DNA from: Caldifarciminota bacterium
GTDB lineage: Bacteria > Hydrothermota > Tepidihabitantia > Tepidihabitantales > Tepidihabitantaceae
Assembly (NCBI GenBank): GCA_026418295.1
Contig: JAOABP010000001.1
Coordinates: forward strand, 478,398 to 542,397
DNA length: 64,000 nt
Direction: 5' to 3'
Below the pieces are notes generated by a model. That model saw only the letters and a list, made by a program, of their open reading frames with translations. It did not search any database and was not told where the DNA came from. A program made the translations under genes and the position numbers. Numbering within the stretch: the first letter of the stretch is position 1; each line of letters starts with the position of its first letter. Shown piece after piece: positions 1 to 10,892 of this stretch.

Positions 1-838
1 CACCGACATTGAACAGGCTCATCCTGCCGGCGGGAAGCACCTGCTCCTTTGAAAACCATTCCGCCCACGGAAACGGATTGCCGGTCAGGACAAAAGAGTC
101 ACCGGCTGCTGAATACAGCGCATAATAACGACTGGGACGCAGTGTTGGAAACTCCTCCATAATCAGCACCGGTTCTCCAGGATAATCCTCCAGCCGGGCA
201 GAGCCAAGCAGAGAAAAACCGGTCCCGGGCGGTGAATCGGACAGGGCCTGTGTCTCACCCGCTAGAACAAACCGGCTGTCCTGCAGATGCCAGACCCGCA
301 CCCGCCACCGCCTGCCGACCGAATCTGTCTGTCCCTCCAGCGTCACCAGCTCCACCAGCCCGTCCAGCTCAATATTTGCCCCGGCCGCTTCAACCACCAG
401 CCCGAAATCGCCCGCGACCGAATCGGCAATCACCCCGTCGGGTCCGAAATTCACCACCAGCACTCTGTTCCCCTCAGTCAGCACCAGCTCATTCAGACTG
501 TCGCCGTCAAAATCGCCCCATGCCCAGAAATCGGGGAAAATGCCCGCATCAACCGCCTCCCTGCCCACCAGCATTCCGGAACGCCAGCAGACATCCCACC
601 GCTGTCCACTCATTTTCAGCAGTGCCAGCCGGTAGAGCGGCACCCGGATTCCGGCAGAACGATCCGGTTCCGGACAGAGCGTAACCGCTCCTGCCTGCTC
701 TCTGACCAGAAGCTGCGGCTGGGTATCAGGCAGAAACCTGCCGGCAGTGACCTCCACCGCCGAATCAACCGGACATCTGCCCAGCTCCTGAACAGCGCTG
801 ATCAGCACCAGGAGCAACGGAAAAGCAACACCGCTCAC
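1..838 (-). CDS. Partial secreted protein, FG-GAP/VCBS-like repeat (3' end off the left edge)
   Basis: Manual reverse-strand translation is open from a GTG near 838-844 to base 1: VSGVAFPLLLVLISAVQELG (signal-like) ... FWAWGDFDGDSLNELVLTEGNRVLVVNF. Absent from ORF track because the stop is outside the window. TTGACA-N16-TATGCT lies just upstream. Confidence 0.72.
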   Translation of the reverse strand, partial: MSGVAFPLLLVLISAVQELGRCPVDSAVEVTAGRFLPDTQPQLLVREQAGAVTLCPEPDRSAGIRVPLYRLALLKMSGQRWDVCWRSGMLVGREAVDAGIFPDFWAWGDFDGDSLNELVLTEGNRVLVVNFGPDGVIADSVAGDFGLVVEAAGANIELDGLVELVTLEGQTDSVGRRWRVRVWHLQDSRFVLAGETQALSDSPPGTGFSLLGSARLEDYPGEPVLIMEEFPTLRPSRYYALYSAAGDSFVLTGNPFPWAEWFSKEQVLPAGRMSLFNVG

Positions 839-844
839 CACCAC

Positions 845-872
845 AGCATAAACCGTCCTGCCCGCCTGTCAA
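845..872 (-). promoter_or_regulatory. Sigma70-like promoter TTGACA-N16-TATGCT for the left-edge gene
   Basis: Reverse complement: TTGACA (867-872), AGCATA on + strand at 845-850. Confidence 0.55.
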
Positions 873-886
873 ACCTGAAAACAGAA

Positions 887-914
887 TTGACATTACTGTT
901 AAGCAGGCTATTTT
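887..914 (+). promoter_or_regulatory. Promoter of tRNA-Ser: TTGACA-N16-TATTTT
   Basis: TTGACA 887-892, TATTTT 909-914, tRNA starts at 929. Confidence 0.55.
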
Positions 915-928
915 ATTAACTGCGCACC

Positions 929-1016
<88 letters not shown>

Positions 1017-1046
1017 TTGAAAGACCATCAGATCTTCCTTGCTCTG

Positions 1047-1283
1047 ATGGAAATTATGCGTACAAATAAGGGCATTGAAATTCCTGACGAACTGGCAACG
1101 CTATTGATTAAAAACCCTCAGGCACTTGCCGCACTGGAAGCCCTGCCACCTTCCCATCAGCGGGAATGGGTAAAATATATCACCGAAGTGAAGAAGCCCG
1201 AAACCCGGACGCGCCGGGCAGAAAAAGCAATCAGAATACTTCTTAAAAACGCCCGCAGTGAACAGACCCGGCACCGGAGCTGA
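1047..1283 (+). CDS. YdeI/OmpD-associated family C-terminal-like small protein
   Basis: [41 protein letters not shown] resembles the YdeI/OmpD-associated C-terminal motif; the track start at 957 lies inside the tRNA. Confidence 0.65.
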   Translation: MEIMRTNKGIEIPDELATLLIKNPQALAALEALPPSHQREWVKYITEVKKPETRTRRAEKAIRILLKNARSEQTRHRS

Positions 1284-1325
1284 AACCGTCCGCACCTGCC
1301 CAAGCCCGAGACCGGTCTAACAGTT

Positions 1326-3770
1326 ATGGACCACGAGCCGAATCAGCATATTGATCCGGTCTGCGGGATGACGGTGAGGGAAGGTGAGGAGGCGGGAAAA
1401 TGGGATTATCAGGGCAGGACCTACTATTTCTGCTCCACCGCCTGTCTGAAGAGGTTTCAGGCTGACCCGCAAAGGTTCATTAATAACCCGGCGGTAGAAC
1501 CGCACACCGCTTCCGCCCCGGAACTGCCCAAACCTGAGATCGTAAACACCAAAACCACGGTACTGGGCATCAGCGGGATGTCCTGCGCCGGCTGTGCGGT
1601 GACGATTGAGAAGGCGCTCAACCGCCTGCCCGGAGTGAAAATTGCGCAGGTGAACTTTGCCGCTGAGGAGGCGGTAATCGAGTATGACCCGGAAATCACC
1701 CCGCCGGAGGAGCTGAAAAGGGCGGTTGTCCGTGCCGGGTATGATGTCCGGGAACGGACTGAAGACGAATCGGCGGTAATTGCAGGTGAACTCCGGCGGG
1801 CAAAAACCCGGATGCTCGTCGCCTGGCTCATGGTTCTGCCCGCAATGGTGCTGATGGTGCTCCATCTTGCCCATCTGCTTCATCTGCCAATGAAACTGAT
1901 GACCGCAGTTGAATTTCTGCTGGGCGCAGGGGTGCTCTTTATCCCGGGCTGGCAGGTGCTCAAGACCGCATTCGGCTCGCTCCGCAACCGCTCAGCGACC
2001 ATGGATGTCCTGATTGCACTCGGCACCATTGCCGCGCTGGCCTCTTCTGTCTTTGTCCTTGCCGGCATGGAAGTGGAAAATCTGGGCAGGGTTGCGGGTA
2101 TGCTCGTGGCAATCTATCTTACCGGCAGGTATCTTGAGGCACGGGCAAAGGGCAGGGCGGCGGATGCCATCCGGCAGCTGCTTTCCCTTGGTGCCCGGAC
2201 CGCAAGGATTCTGGTAGACGGCAGAGAGACTGAAGTGCCGGTCAGCCGGCTCAAGCCCGGCGACATCATGCTCATCCGGCCCGGAGAAAAGATTCCGACC
2301 GACGGCATCATCCTTGAAGGCACCACCGAGATTGACGAGTCCATGGCAACCGGTGAGCCACTGCCGGTAGTGAAAAACCCCGGTGATGAGGTGATCGGCG
2401 CAACGCTCAACACCACCGGCTTTATCAAGGTTGCGGTCCGCCGGGTCGGACAGGACACATTTCTGGCACAGGTAATCCGGCTCGTGGAACAGGCACAGCT
2501 GAAAAAAATTCCGGTGCAGGCGCTCGCCGACCGCATCACCGCCCGGTTTGTGCCCGCGATTCTGCTCCTTGCCCTGGTCACCGGTCTGGTCTGGTTTACC
2601 TTTGCACCCGCATTCCGACCGCTTCTGCTTTGGGCGCACACCCTGCTCCCCTGGGTCAATCCGGAACTTTCCCGGTTCTCCCTTGCTCTCTTTGCCGGGG
2701 TTGCGGTGCTGGTCATCGCCTGTCCCTGTGCCCTGGGCCTGGCAACACCAACCGCGCTCGTGGTCGCCACCGGCATGGCAGCGCGGCGGGGAATCATCTT
2801 CCGCTCCGGAGCGGCGCTCCAGCGTCTCAAGGATGTCCGGGCGCTCTGTCTGGACAAGACCGGCACGCTGACCCTGGGGAAACCGCAGGTTCAGGAAATC
2901 ATCCCCCTGCCCGGAGTTGAGCCGGCAGAGGTGCTGAAAACTGCTGCAGCACTGGAACAGGGCTCCGAGCACCCGCTTGCCCGCGCCATTCTCCAGCAGG
3001 CAAATGAGCAGAACCTCAAACTCCCGCCCGCGGAAAACATCACCGCCCTGCCCGGACTGGGAATCACCGGCACAGTTGAGGGCAGACCCGCATGGGCGGG
3101 CAGGCTTGCACTGCTCAGACAGCACGGAATTGACACTGCCGGACTGGAGGCGCTTGCCCGAAGCTATGAAGGAAAACCGGGCACCACACTGTTTGTTGCC
3201 CTCGATTACAGACCGCTCGGCATGCTCACCCTTGCTGATGAGCTCAAACCCGAAGCACGGGCAATGATTGCCGGACTGAAGGAGCTGGACATTGTGCCGG
3301 TGATGCTTACCGGTGACAGCCGGCAGACCGCCGAAGCGATTGCCCGCCAGGCGGGTATTGAGCAGATTTACGCCGAACTCCTGCCTCAGGACAAGCTGGA
3401 ACTGCTGGGCAGGCTGAAGGAAAAATACCGCACCATCGCCATGCTCGGTGACGGCATCAACGATGCTCCGGCACTCAAGGCGGCCGATGTCGGCATTGCG
3501 ATCGGCACCGGCACCGAGATTGCCATTGCTGCCAGCGATGTCACGCTCGTCCGGCCCGACCTCAATGCGGTTCTGGCAGCGGTCCGGCTTTCCCGCGCCA
3601 CCTTCAGAAAGATACGGCAGAACCTGTTCTGGGCGCTATTTTATAACCTGCTCGCGGTTCCGCTGGCGATGCTCGGACTCCTGCACCCGGTGATTGCCGA
3701 AACAGCGATGGCACTCTCCTCAGTCAATGTGGTCGCCAACTCCCTGCGTCTGCGCCGGACCCCTCTATAA
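1326..3770 (+). CDS. copA: Heavy-metal (copper-type) P1B-ATPase with N-terminal YHS and HMA domains
   Basis: DPVCGMTV (YHS), [15 protein letters not shown] (HMA), [39 protein letters not shown]. Confidence 0.93.
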   Translation: MDHEPNQHIDPVCGMTVREGEEAGKWDYQGRTYYFCSTACLKRFQADPQRFINNPAVEPHTASAPELPKPEIVNTKTTVLGISGMSCAGCAVTIEKALNRLPGVKIAQVNFAAEEAVIEYDPEITPPEELKRAVVRAGYDVRERTEDESAVIAGELRRAKTRMLVAWLMVLPAMVLMVLHLAHLLHLPMKLMTAVEFLLGAGVLFIPGWQVLKTAFGSLRNRSATMDVLIALGTIAALASSVFVLAGMEVENLGRVAGMLVAIYLTGRYLEARAKGRAADAIRQLLSLGARTARILVDGRETEVPVSRLKPGDIMLIRPGEKIPTDGIILEGTTEIDESMATGEPLPVVKNPGDEVIGATLNTTGFIKVAVRRVGQDTFLAQVIRLVEQAQLKKIPVQALADRITARFVPAILLLALVTGLVWFTFAPAFRPLLLWAHTLLPWVNPELSRFSLALFAGVAVLVIACPCALGLATPTALVVATGMAARRGIIFRSGAALQRLKDVRALCLDKTGTLTLGKPQVQEIIPLPGVEPAEVLKTAAALEQGSEHPLARAILQQANEQNLKLPPAENITALPGLGITGTVEGRPAWAGRLALLRQHGIDTAGLEALARSYEGKPGTTLFVALDYRPLGMLTLADELKPEARAMIAGLKELDIVPVMLTGDSRQTAEAIARQAGIEQIYAELLPQDKLELLGRLKEKYRTIAMLGDGINDAPALKAADVGIAIGTGTEIAIAASDVTLVRPDLNAVLAAVRLSRATFRKIRQNLFWALFYNLLAVPLAMLGLLHPVIAETAMALSSVNVVANSLRLRRTPL

Positions 3771-4078
3771 CAGTTAGATCCAGAAGCTGACACAGATTTA
3801 ACACCACCAGCCAGCCCGGATTTTGACCTGTTCATGGAAGTTAAATTTTATCAATATCTTGCCAGCCTGTTCCCAATATCAGCCTCAATTAAAACACGCC
3901 TCCCGGGCAGTTCCCCTATCCGTCTTCCTTTCCTTGTGCTCTGTCCGGACCTGAACCAATGCCGGCTTTCAGCCCCGGCTCAAATCCGCCGGAAACCCGA
4001 ACTCCCCAGACGGGCAGAATTCGCCTTTAACTTTAATATGACCAGCCGCGCTGCTGCCTGATCTCCACTGCTGTCCGC

Positions 4079-4106
4079 TTGACAAAACCGGATTTAACGC
4101 TATAAT
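4079..4106 (+). promoter_or_regulatory. Promoter TTGACA-N16-TATAAT
   Basis: 30 nt upstream of ATG 4137, with SD GGGAGG between. Confidence 0.7.
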
Positions 4107-4136
4107 TGGTGTGAAACTTCAAACCGGGAGGCAGGT

Positions 4137-5594
4137 ATGTCCCGCAATTTTTTTAAAACCCTGATTTTAATCCTTTGTATCAGTCTGCCCGCCCAGGCAG
4201 ATGTCCTGATTCACTCCGGACCGGCTGACTTTATTCTCGGTGGCGATGTCAAAACCGATGAGCAGGATACGGTTGTTGTCGCCGGTGCCATCACTGCCCG
4301 TCCCAATGAGGAGTATCTATATTATTCCAGTAACAATGGTATCATCTGGGAAGAGCTGCTTTACGGCATGACCTCTGATACCATGCTCACTAGAATTTTC
4401 CCGTTCATTGGTGACGGCGACAGCGCTGCCTTTTACTGGCTGTTTGACTGTGAGGAGGATTTTCCGAACACATTAGGGCTTAATATGGAAAGATTATACG
4501 GCTCATCCGGCACATTCATTAACTTCGGTCCTGATGAACTGCCCTGCCATGACTTTGCCGGCTGCACCGACCATTCGGGCGCCCAGCATTACATCTACAT
4601 TGCGGTTTCAGACACCACACCCGGGTCAACCCGTCCCAGGCTGTTTTTCCAGCGCAGCACCGATTATGGACAGGACTGGTTTCCGCCGATTGACTCCTTT
4701 TACCAGCCGGCGCGCAACCTTTACCTTGCGGGTGGCACAGGCAGGTATGTCTATTTTGCCGGTGTTGCCGGACCGAACCGTGACACCCTGCTGGTGTGGA
4801 TCAACCGCAACCGGCTTGAACCCGGAAACTGGACCTTTCACCGGTTCACCTTTGACGGCGACCGGATTGAGAATCCGGCAATTGCCCCCGGTTTCAATGC
4901 TGCGGACTCGCTTGCCACGGTCTGGTGTGCCTTTGCCCGGAACCGGAACAACTCCGGCAACTGGGACATTGACTACATCTACTCCACGAATGGCGGTCAC
5001 AGCTGGAGCGGGGTCCGGACCCTTGCCGGCAATCCGGAGGCAGAGGAGCGGTTCTTTGACCTTCAGCCGCGGAGGTACGGCACAGCCGGGGAAGTAACCG
5101 TCGCCTATCTTAAAAGCTCCAGCGCGGGTAATCAGATTTTTATCTCAAGGGCATTTGCTGCCGAGCCGGAGAACTGGTCCACACCGCTCCGGATCAATGA
5201 GTATGAGGCGGCAGCCGGCTGGGGTGTCCGACCCAAAGTGTGCTATCTGCCCGGTCAGCCTGATATGATGGCAGGCGTGGTATATGTAAAGGAAGACTCG
5301 TCCGGCTGTTACTGGTCAAGCCTTTATCCTGGGATTACCGAGTTTCCCCCTGCCCCAGCATCCCGGACCGCAAAATACCGGATTGTCCCCCGGTGCGGAA
5401 CCGGACCTTTCCGCATCAGCGGTGCCGGTGAGCTGGACCAGATCCGGGTCACCGATGCCTCAGGCCGGGTCGTGGCTAATGGCAGAAACGGATTCTGGGA
5501 CGGAAAGAGAATTGACGGTTCACCCCTGCCTGCCGGAGTCTATCTTGTGCAGGTAAACGGAGAGCCCGCCGGCACGGTTATCATCACCCGGTAG
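4137..5594 (+). CDS. Secreted BNR/sialidase-like repeat protein with C-terminal FlgD/T9SS-like sorting module
   Basis: Signal peptide; BNR-like STDYGQDWFPP and STNGGHSWSG; C-term FWDGKRIDGSPLPAGVYLVQVNGEPAGTVIITR. Confidence 0.8.
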   Translation: MSRNFFKTLILILCISLPAQADVLIHSGPADFILGGDVKTDEQDTVVVAGAITARPNEEYLYYSSNNGIIWEELLYGMTSDTMLTRIFPFIGDGDSAAFYWLFDCEEDFPNTLGLNMERLYGSSGTFINFGPDELPCHDFAGCTDHSGAQHYIYIAVSDTTPGSTRPRLFFQRSTDYGQDWFPPIDSFYQPARNLYLAGGTGRYVYFAGVAGPNRDTLLVWINRNRLEPGNWTFHRFTFDGDRIENPAIAPGFNAADSLATVWCAFARNRNNSGNWDIDYIYSTNGGHSWSGVRTLAGNPEAEERFFDLQPRRYGTAGEVTVAYLKSSSAGNQIFISRAFAAEPENWSTPLRINEYEAAAGWGVRPKVCYLPGQPDMMAGVVYVKEDSSGCYWSSLYPGITEFPPAPASRTAKYRIVPRCGTGPFRISGAGELDQIRVTDASGRVVANGRNGFWDGKRIDGSPLPAGVYLVQVNGEPAGTVIITR

Positions 5595-5603
5595 CAGGGA
5601 AGG

Positions 5604-6497
5604 TCAGTTCAGGCAGACACCGGCACCCGATTTACAGGCATCGCATTCCAGCTCAAGGGTGATGTGCTGAATATTGAAGCGGTCTCGGAGTGCACAGTCC
5701 AGCTGTGCCAGCAGAGGCTGAAAACTGCTCACCGTTCCGTCCGCCACCACCAGATGCGCCATCAGTGCCCGTTCCCCCTCGCCGAGCGTCCAGATGTGCA
5801 GGTCGTGGAGGTCCCGGATCGCCGGAGAAAACGAGGTGATGAAGCGGCGCACCTCCTCGTAATTCAGATCCCGGGGCGTGGAGTCAATCAGAATGCTGGT
5901 CGCCTCCCGGAAGACCCGCCAGGTGCCGTAAAGGACCATAATTCCGACCGCAATTGAAAGCACCGGATCAATTACTGTCCAGCCGGTCAGACGGATGACG
6001 ATCCCGCCCAGAAGTACCGCAACAAAGCCGAGCAGATCGTCCAGCAGATGCCACATTGCCGCCCGGATGTTGAGTGAGTGCCGTTCCTGCCTCAGTATCA
6101 GTACCGCGGCACCGTTGACCCCGATCCCCACCAGTGCTGCGAGAATCAGAACCGGACTCTTAACCGGTTCCGGAGTCACAATCCGCCCGATCGCCGCCCG
6201 CACGACCAGCACGGTGAAGACCGCCAGGGCGAGCGCATTGACAAAGGCAACAAGAATCCGCACCTTGCGATATCCGAAGGTCCGGCGCCGGTTCGGGGGC
6301 AGGAGGGAAAGCCGGAGGCCCAGCCAGGAAAGCACCAGCGCCACCGCATCACCGGCATCATGGAGCGCACCGGCTACGAGCACGAGCGAATTGGCAAACA
6401 GCCCGGCAAACAGTTCCAGCAGGGCAAACCCGAGGTTGAGCAGAATCGAAAGCAGCAGACTGCGCCCCTGACGCCGGGAATGTTCATGAACTGCCAT
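5604..6497 (-). CDS. Cation diffusion facilitator (CzcD/ZitB-type) transporter
   Basis: GALHDAGDAVALVLSWLGLRLS, HLLDDLLGFVAVLLGGIVI, DLHDLHIWTLGEGERALMAHLVV. Confidence 0.9.
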   Translation of the reverse strand: MAVHEHSRRQGRSLLLSILLNLGFALLELFAGLFANSLVLVAGALHDAGDAVALVLSWLGLRLSLLPPNRRRTFGYRKVRILVAFVNALALAVFTVLVVRAAIGRIVTPEPVKSPVLILAALVGIGVNGAAVLILRQERHSLNIRAAMWHLLDDLLGFVAVLLGGIVIRLTGWTVIDPVLSIAVGIMVLYGTWRVFREATSILIDSTPRDLNYEEVRRFITSFSPAIRDLHDLHIWTLGEGERALMAHLVVADGTVSSFQPLLAQLDCALRDRFNIQHITLELECDACKSGAGVCLN

Positions 6498-6578
6498 CAG
6501 CTGAATGTTAAAAAAACCGGGCGAAAACGCAAGATTGATTGTTAACGATTGAGGGGAATCCGGATGTTCCCGGAAAAG

Positions 6579-7406
6579 TTACAGCCCGCGAATTTTGTTT
6601 CTGAAGATTATCGCCTCTGCCTCATCAACCGCAATCCGGTTGACAAAATGGTTGATCTGGGGCGTGCGCAGCAGATAGTTGCCGTTGACCACCAGAAGAC
6701 CTTTTTTTGCCCAATCATGGATGATAAAGGTGTTATTCTTGATCTCCAGATAGGTGCGAAAGTCATTGGTCGGCTTCATCGTATCCGGACTGAGCACAAA
6801 GGCAACCAGCATGAACGGGTCGGAACGCAGGCCGATCTTGAGTGCGGGGGGGCTGCCGTTAACCGCCGGCAGTGCCTCAAGCTCGGTGATGTTATCACCG
6901 CGGATCGCCCGCTCCAGATTCATCTCCGGAGTGAACCCCAGCCGCACTGCAATCACCCCCATGCCGACATTCTGCAGCTCAACCCCGTTCTCGCCGGCTT
7001 TGAGTGAACGGACCATCCGGATCCTGAATGTCGCCACCGTCTGATTGAGCAAAAGCTCCCGGAAGATGATCCAGGTCATAATCGCTGCCAGGCCGTTGCG
7101 CCGGTACTGGGGATGCACCTGTGCATCCCAGAGGATAATTCCCTTGCCCGGCGGATTGCGCTCAATTGAAACCGTGCCGATCAGCCGGCCCTGATCCTGA
7201 AGACTGCACGCAGCATTATTGGCCATCAGCTCGGTCCGGACACCGAGGATTTTGCCCGCGAGCCCGCCCTCAAGCACGCGGATCGTGTCGTGGTCAAGCC
7301 ACTCAAAACCGGGACCGATCTTGACCGGGTCCCAGATGAATCCGGCAGCTGGTCCGGTTTTCGGTCGGACCAGAACGCCGCTTTCCAGTTCGGCTCTCAT
7401 TGCCAT
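6579..7406 (-). CDS. GNAT-fold acetyltransferase-like protein with an uncharacterised C-terminal region
   Basis: RLIGTVSIERNPPGKGIILWDAQVHPQYRRNGLAAIMTW resembles the GNAT core; strong SD (GGAGGAGGT). Confidence 0.55.
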   Translation of the reverse strand: MAMRAELESGVLVRPKTGPAAGFIWDPVKIGPGFEWLDHDTIRVLEGGLAGKILGVRTELMANNAACSLQDQGRLIGTVSIERNPPGKGIILWDAQVHPQYRRNGLAAIMTWIIFRELLLNQTVATFRIRMVRSLKAGENGVELQNVGMGVIAVRLGFTPEMNLERAIRGDNITELEALPAVNGSPPALKIGLRSDPFMLVAFVLSPDTMKPTNDFRTYLEIKNNTFIIHDWAKKGLLVVNGNYLLRTPQINHFVNRIAVDEAEAIIFRNKIRGL

Positions 7407-7692
7407 TCTGACCTCCTCCTGCTCATCCGGCAGTTTCTGCCATCATTTAATTATCAAATTACCGCTGTTCCTGCGGCAGGAAACAGACCGCTTTATTTTC
7501 TGATGCGTCGCAGCCTCTGACTGTCGAGCCCCTGCTATCCGGGTATTCTGAAACTAAAACCTAAAAGAAGCTCTGCAACCGAACCCCAAAGCCGCAGTCA
7601 ATGCTCATTTATATGATACAATTTTGAAAATCGGTGTCAAGTTTTTTCTTCGATAATTGGGCAACACAGTTTTTATTAATTCGGACGGTCAT

Positions 7693-7722
7693 TTGACAGC
7701 ATACCGGTTGTGCTGGTAAACT
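7693..7722 (+). promoter_or_regulatory. Promoter TTGACA-N18-TAAACT, 5 nt before ATG 7728
   Basis: Read directly; no SD between -10 and ATG. Confidence 0.5.
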
Positions 7723-7727
7723 GTTAT

Positions 7728-8624
7728 ATGAGATCTTCAGGAATACCTCTGCTCAGACCGGAACTGATCGCCCGGCTCAAAGGCATTGATTTCAAGGCAC
7801 GGCTTGTTGTTGAGGGCTTCCTCAGCGGTCTGCACCGCTCTCCGTACAAGGGTTTCTCAGTAGAATTTGCCGAGTATCGTCAATATATGCCCGGCGATGA
7901 ACTCAAACGGATCGACTGGCGGGTCTACGGCCGGACCGGACGGTTCTTTGTCCGCGAGTATGAGGAGGAAACCAACCTCCGTGCCTATCTCGTGCTGGAT
8001 GCCTCCGCCTCAATGGACTATCCGGCGGCAGGTTACACCAAGCTGGATTACGGCCGGTGGCTGGCTGCCAGCCTTGCCCTGCTCCTTAACCGGCAGAAGG
8101 ACTCGACCGGGCTGGTCACATTTTCCGCAAAAATTGACCGCTACATTCCACCCCGTGCCACCGGTGCCCATCTGCGGGTACTCTTCCGGGAGCTGGAAAA
8201 CCTGAAACCTGGGGGGGAGACCGACATCAGCACAACCCTCCATGAGCTTGCCGAACGCATCCGGCGCCGGGGACTGGTGATCCTCATCTCCGACCTCTGG
8301 GACGATGCGACCGCCGTAGTTGCCGCTCTGCGCCACTTCCGTGCCCGCAAACATGAACTGCTCGTATTCCATCTGTTCCATCCCGATGAGGCAACTCTGG
8401 GCTTCACCAATCCGGTTCTTCTGCGCGACCTCGAAACCGGACAGGAAATCACCGTTGATCCCCGGCAGATTCAGTACCAGTATCAGAACCGGTTCAACCG
8501 CCGGTGTGAATACTTCCGGCGCGCCTGTGCCGAAGCCCGGGTCGATTATCAGTCACTGAGCACTGCTACACCATTTGAAGAAGCGCTCTTCACTTACCTG
8601 GAACGCCGGCGCCGTCTCCACTGA
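7728..8624 (+). CDS. DUF58 domain protein
   Basis: GFSVEFAEYRQYMPGDELKRIDWRVYGRTGRFFVREYEEETN...LVLDASASMDY is typical of DUF58. ATG 7728 preferred over GTG 7710. Confidence 0.9.
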   Translation: MRSSGIPLLRPELIARLKGIDFKARLVVEGFLSGLHRSPYKGFSVEFAEYRQYMPGDELKRIDWRVYGRTGRFFVREYEEETNLRAYLVLDASASMDYPAAGYTKLDYGRWLAASLALLLNRQKDSTGLVTFSAKIDRYIPPRATGAHLRVLFRELENLKPGGETDISTTLHELAERIRRRGLVILISDLWDDATAVVAALRHFRARKHELLVFHLFHPDEATLGFTNPVLLRDLETGQEITVDPRQIQYQYQNRFNRRCEYFRRACAEARVDYQSLSTATPFEEALFTYLERRRRLH

Positions 8625-10498
8625 TGCAGTTTCTCTATCCGTCTTTTCTCCTGCTCCTGCCGCTGGGACTGATCCCGGTTCTGATCCACATTTTTACCCG
8701 GCTGCGGCTCCAGCGCCGGGGTTTCCCCTCGCTGGTACTGCTGGAAAGTGTGCGCCGTGAAAGATGGTCCTGGGTCCGGCTCCGGGAAATTCTGCTGCTT
8801 GTCCTCCGGACTCTGTTTCTGCTTCTGATACCGCTGGCACTGAGCCGCCCGCGGCTTGAGAGCAGACTCCCGTTCCGGCTCGGCTCGGACCGCATGCTGC
8901 TCATCCTTGACCATTCCTACAGTATGGCATATGGCAGCCGCTGGCAGCTGGCACTGGAGGCGGCACGCCGGATCATTCACAGCTCATCCCGGCCCATGCT
9001 GATACTCAGCAGTCATCCCGACACGGTATTCAGCGGCAGACATACCCTCCTCACTCTTCTGGACACACTCTCCGCTTCTACCATTTCCCCGACGCTGCAG
9101 CCGGCACTGACCCGAGCCGCCGAGCTGTATCGTCAGACACCAATGCCGGTTATAATCATCACTGATCTCCAGGCGCGGGCAGTGCCGGAAAATATTCCCG
9201 TTCCCGGAGGTCAGCTCCAGATCATTAATCTCGGCAGTAACAGATTCGACAATGCGGGAATAACCGGGATTACATATGACCGCCGTCGGCTCAGAGTCCG
9301 TATCTTCAATTACGGGGGGACACCGGTAATTAGAACCGTCCGGTTGAAACTGGAAGGCTACCAGGAAGAAAAAGTAGTAAACATCTCCGCTCGCTCCGCA
9401 GTATTTGCTGAATTTTCCCTGCCCCCTGACCTCCGCCATCATTATTCGGGCATTGTCGAACTTTCCAGCGATTCCCTCCTGGTCGACGACCGGCGTTTTT
9501 TTACCCTTGAAACCCCTTCCAGAGTTTCAGTACCGATTTTTGTATCTTCGGAAAACCAGGGGAAATATCTCCGGCTGGCGCTTGTCACCGACACCCTCCA
9601 GTTTCTACCGCTCCTGCTCAATATTTCCGAACTGAGACGCACCGACCTTACCCGATATCAGGCGATTATAATAGCTGATGCCAGCGCGCTCCGGCCGGCT
9701 GACTGGGAACGCCTGGACTTCTATCTCAATTCCGGCGGTTCGGCTTTGCTGTGCGCACCTTCATTAACCAATGGCAATATCCCGCTGCCCATCAGGTATG
9801 AAGGTCCGGTGAGTCATCTCGGCTTTATCACCCCGGCGGAAGTTGACACCACCCATCCAGTGCTCTCAGGTCTGCGAACGGTTGACCTCAATGCTGTGCG
9901 GGTGTATTATCACAGCCGGATAACAGGTGGCAGAACATTAATCCGGCTTGCCAACCAGGACCCGCTGGTCATCGAACTGCCCGGGAAAAATCTCATCATC
10001 TGGACATTCACTCCTGTTCCCGAGGCTTCCGACCTGGTTTACCGGGCGGCATTTGTGCCCCTGCTGTATCAGACATTGAAATACCTCACCGGCATAAACC
10101 GTCGAAATGAATGGCAGACCGGGGACACTGTGGTACTTACAGTTGATACCGCCGAACCGTTCCGTCTGCTCATGCCCGCAGGGGAAAAAACGGTTTTTTC
10201 TGAAGCCGGAGGCATAAAACCGGTGGTAAAGATCACCGACACCCGGCTTCCTGGAATTTACCGTCTGGAAAATGGACAGCATTACGAATTTGCCGTCAAC
10301 CCGCTACCGGAGGAAGGGGATCTGACGCCGGCACCGCTCGAACCGCTAATTCGAAATCGAATCAAAATTTACCCACCGCGCCTTTACGCTGCAAGTGAAC
10401 TGACCGGACCGCTGCTCTATTTCGCAGGGCTTCTGCTAGCGCTGGAACTTCTCCTGCTCGGACTTGAGAGTTACAGAAAAACGCCCGTGCGCAGGTAG
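8624..10498 (+). CDS. BatA-like membrane protein (aerotolerance N-terminal domain, vWA-like)
   Basis: N-term FLYPSFLLLLPLGLIPVLIHIFTRLRLQRRGFPSLVLLE; start overlaps the DUF58 stop. Confidence 0.8.
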   Translation: MQFLYPSFLLLLPLGLIPVLIHIFTRLRLQRRGFPSLVLLESVRRERWSWVRLREILLLVLRTLFLLLIPLALSRPRLESRLPFRLGSDRMLLILDHSYSMAYGSRWQLALEAARRIIHSSSRPMLILSSHPDTVFSGRHTLLTLLDTLSASTISPTLQPALTRAAELYRQTPMPVIIITDLQARAVPENIPVPGGQLQIINLGSNRFDNAGITGITYDRRRLRVRIFNYGGTPVIRTVRLKLEGYQEEKVVNISARSAVFAEFSLPPDLRHHYSGIVELSSDSLLVDDRRFFTLETPSRVSVPIFVSSENQGKYLRLALVTDTLQFLPLLLNISELRRTDLTRYQAIIIADASALRPADWERLDFYLNSGGSALLCAPSLTNGNIPLPIRYEGPVSHLGFITPAEVDTTHPVLSGLRTVDLNAVRVYYHSRITGGRTLIRLANQDPLVIELPGKNLIIWTFTPVPEASDLVYRAAFVPLLYQTLKYLTGINRRNEWQTGDTVVLTVDTAEPFRLLMPAGEKTVFSEAGGIKPVVKITDTRLPGIYRLENGQHYEFAVNPLPEEGDLTPAPLEPLIRNRIKIYPPRLYAASELTGPLLYFAGLLLALELLLLGLESYRKTPVRR

Positions 10499-10842
10499 TT
10501 TACATAACGGCGGAAGACAGTTTCGTCCTCAAGAATTGAAACCCGGGAAATCACCACCATACCACTTTCCGCATTCACCTTCAATCCGAATGCCTGATGT
10601 CCCGGCTCCCGGACAATAAACCCGACATCATAAACCTCCTCCGCCTTCTGATAACCACGTCCTGTAACCTGCTCCATAAACCAGCTGAGATTATCTGCCA
10701 CTGCACTCAGTGCTGGAATCGGCGCAAAAGGGTTGACCAGCGGAATCAGAATTACTTCCCCGCCCTTTGCCCGCTCATCGACCACCTCTGCCCGGTCCAG
10801 ATCAACAAACTGACGAAGTTCCTCAGGTGAACGCAGTTCCAT
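10471..10842 (-). CDS. Conserved hypothetical protein
   Basis: Intact 120+ aa ORF downstream of the M20 peptidase on the same strand; overlaps the convergent gene end by 28 bp. Confidence 0.6.
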   Translation of the reverse strand: MELRSPEELRQFVDLDRAEVVDERAKGGEVILIPLVNPFAPIPALSAVADNLSWFMEQVTGRGYQKAEEVYDVGFIVREPGHQAFGLKVNAESGMVVISRVSILEDETVFRRYVNYLRTGVFL

Positions 10843-10892
10843 CACTTCACCTTAACTGAAAATCTGTGAAAAGTCAATCAGGTCCAGAGGCG

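Noticed and set aside
232-919. Two + strand ORFs (232..684, 287..919)
   Set aside because: Pro/Arg-rich shadows of the real reverse-strand gene at 1..838.
1992-3125. 377-aa reverse ORF
   Set aside because: Antisense to the conserved copA; low-complexity composition and no family motif.
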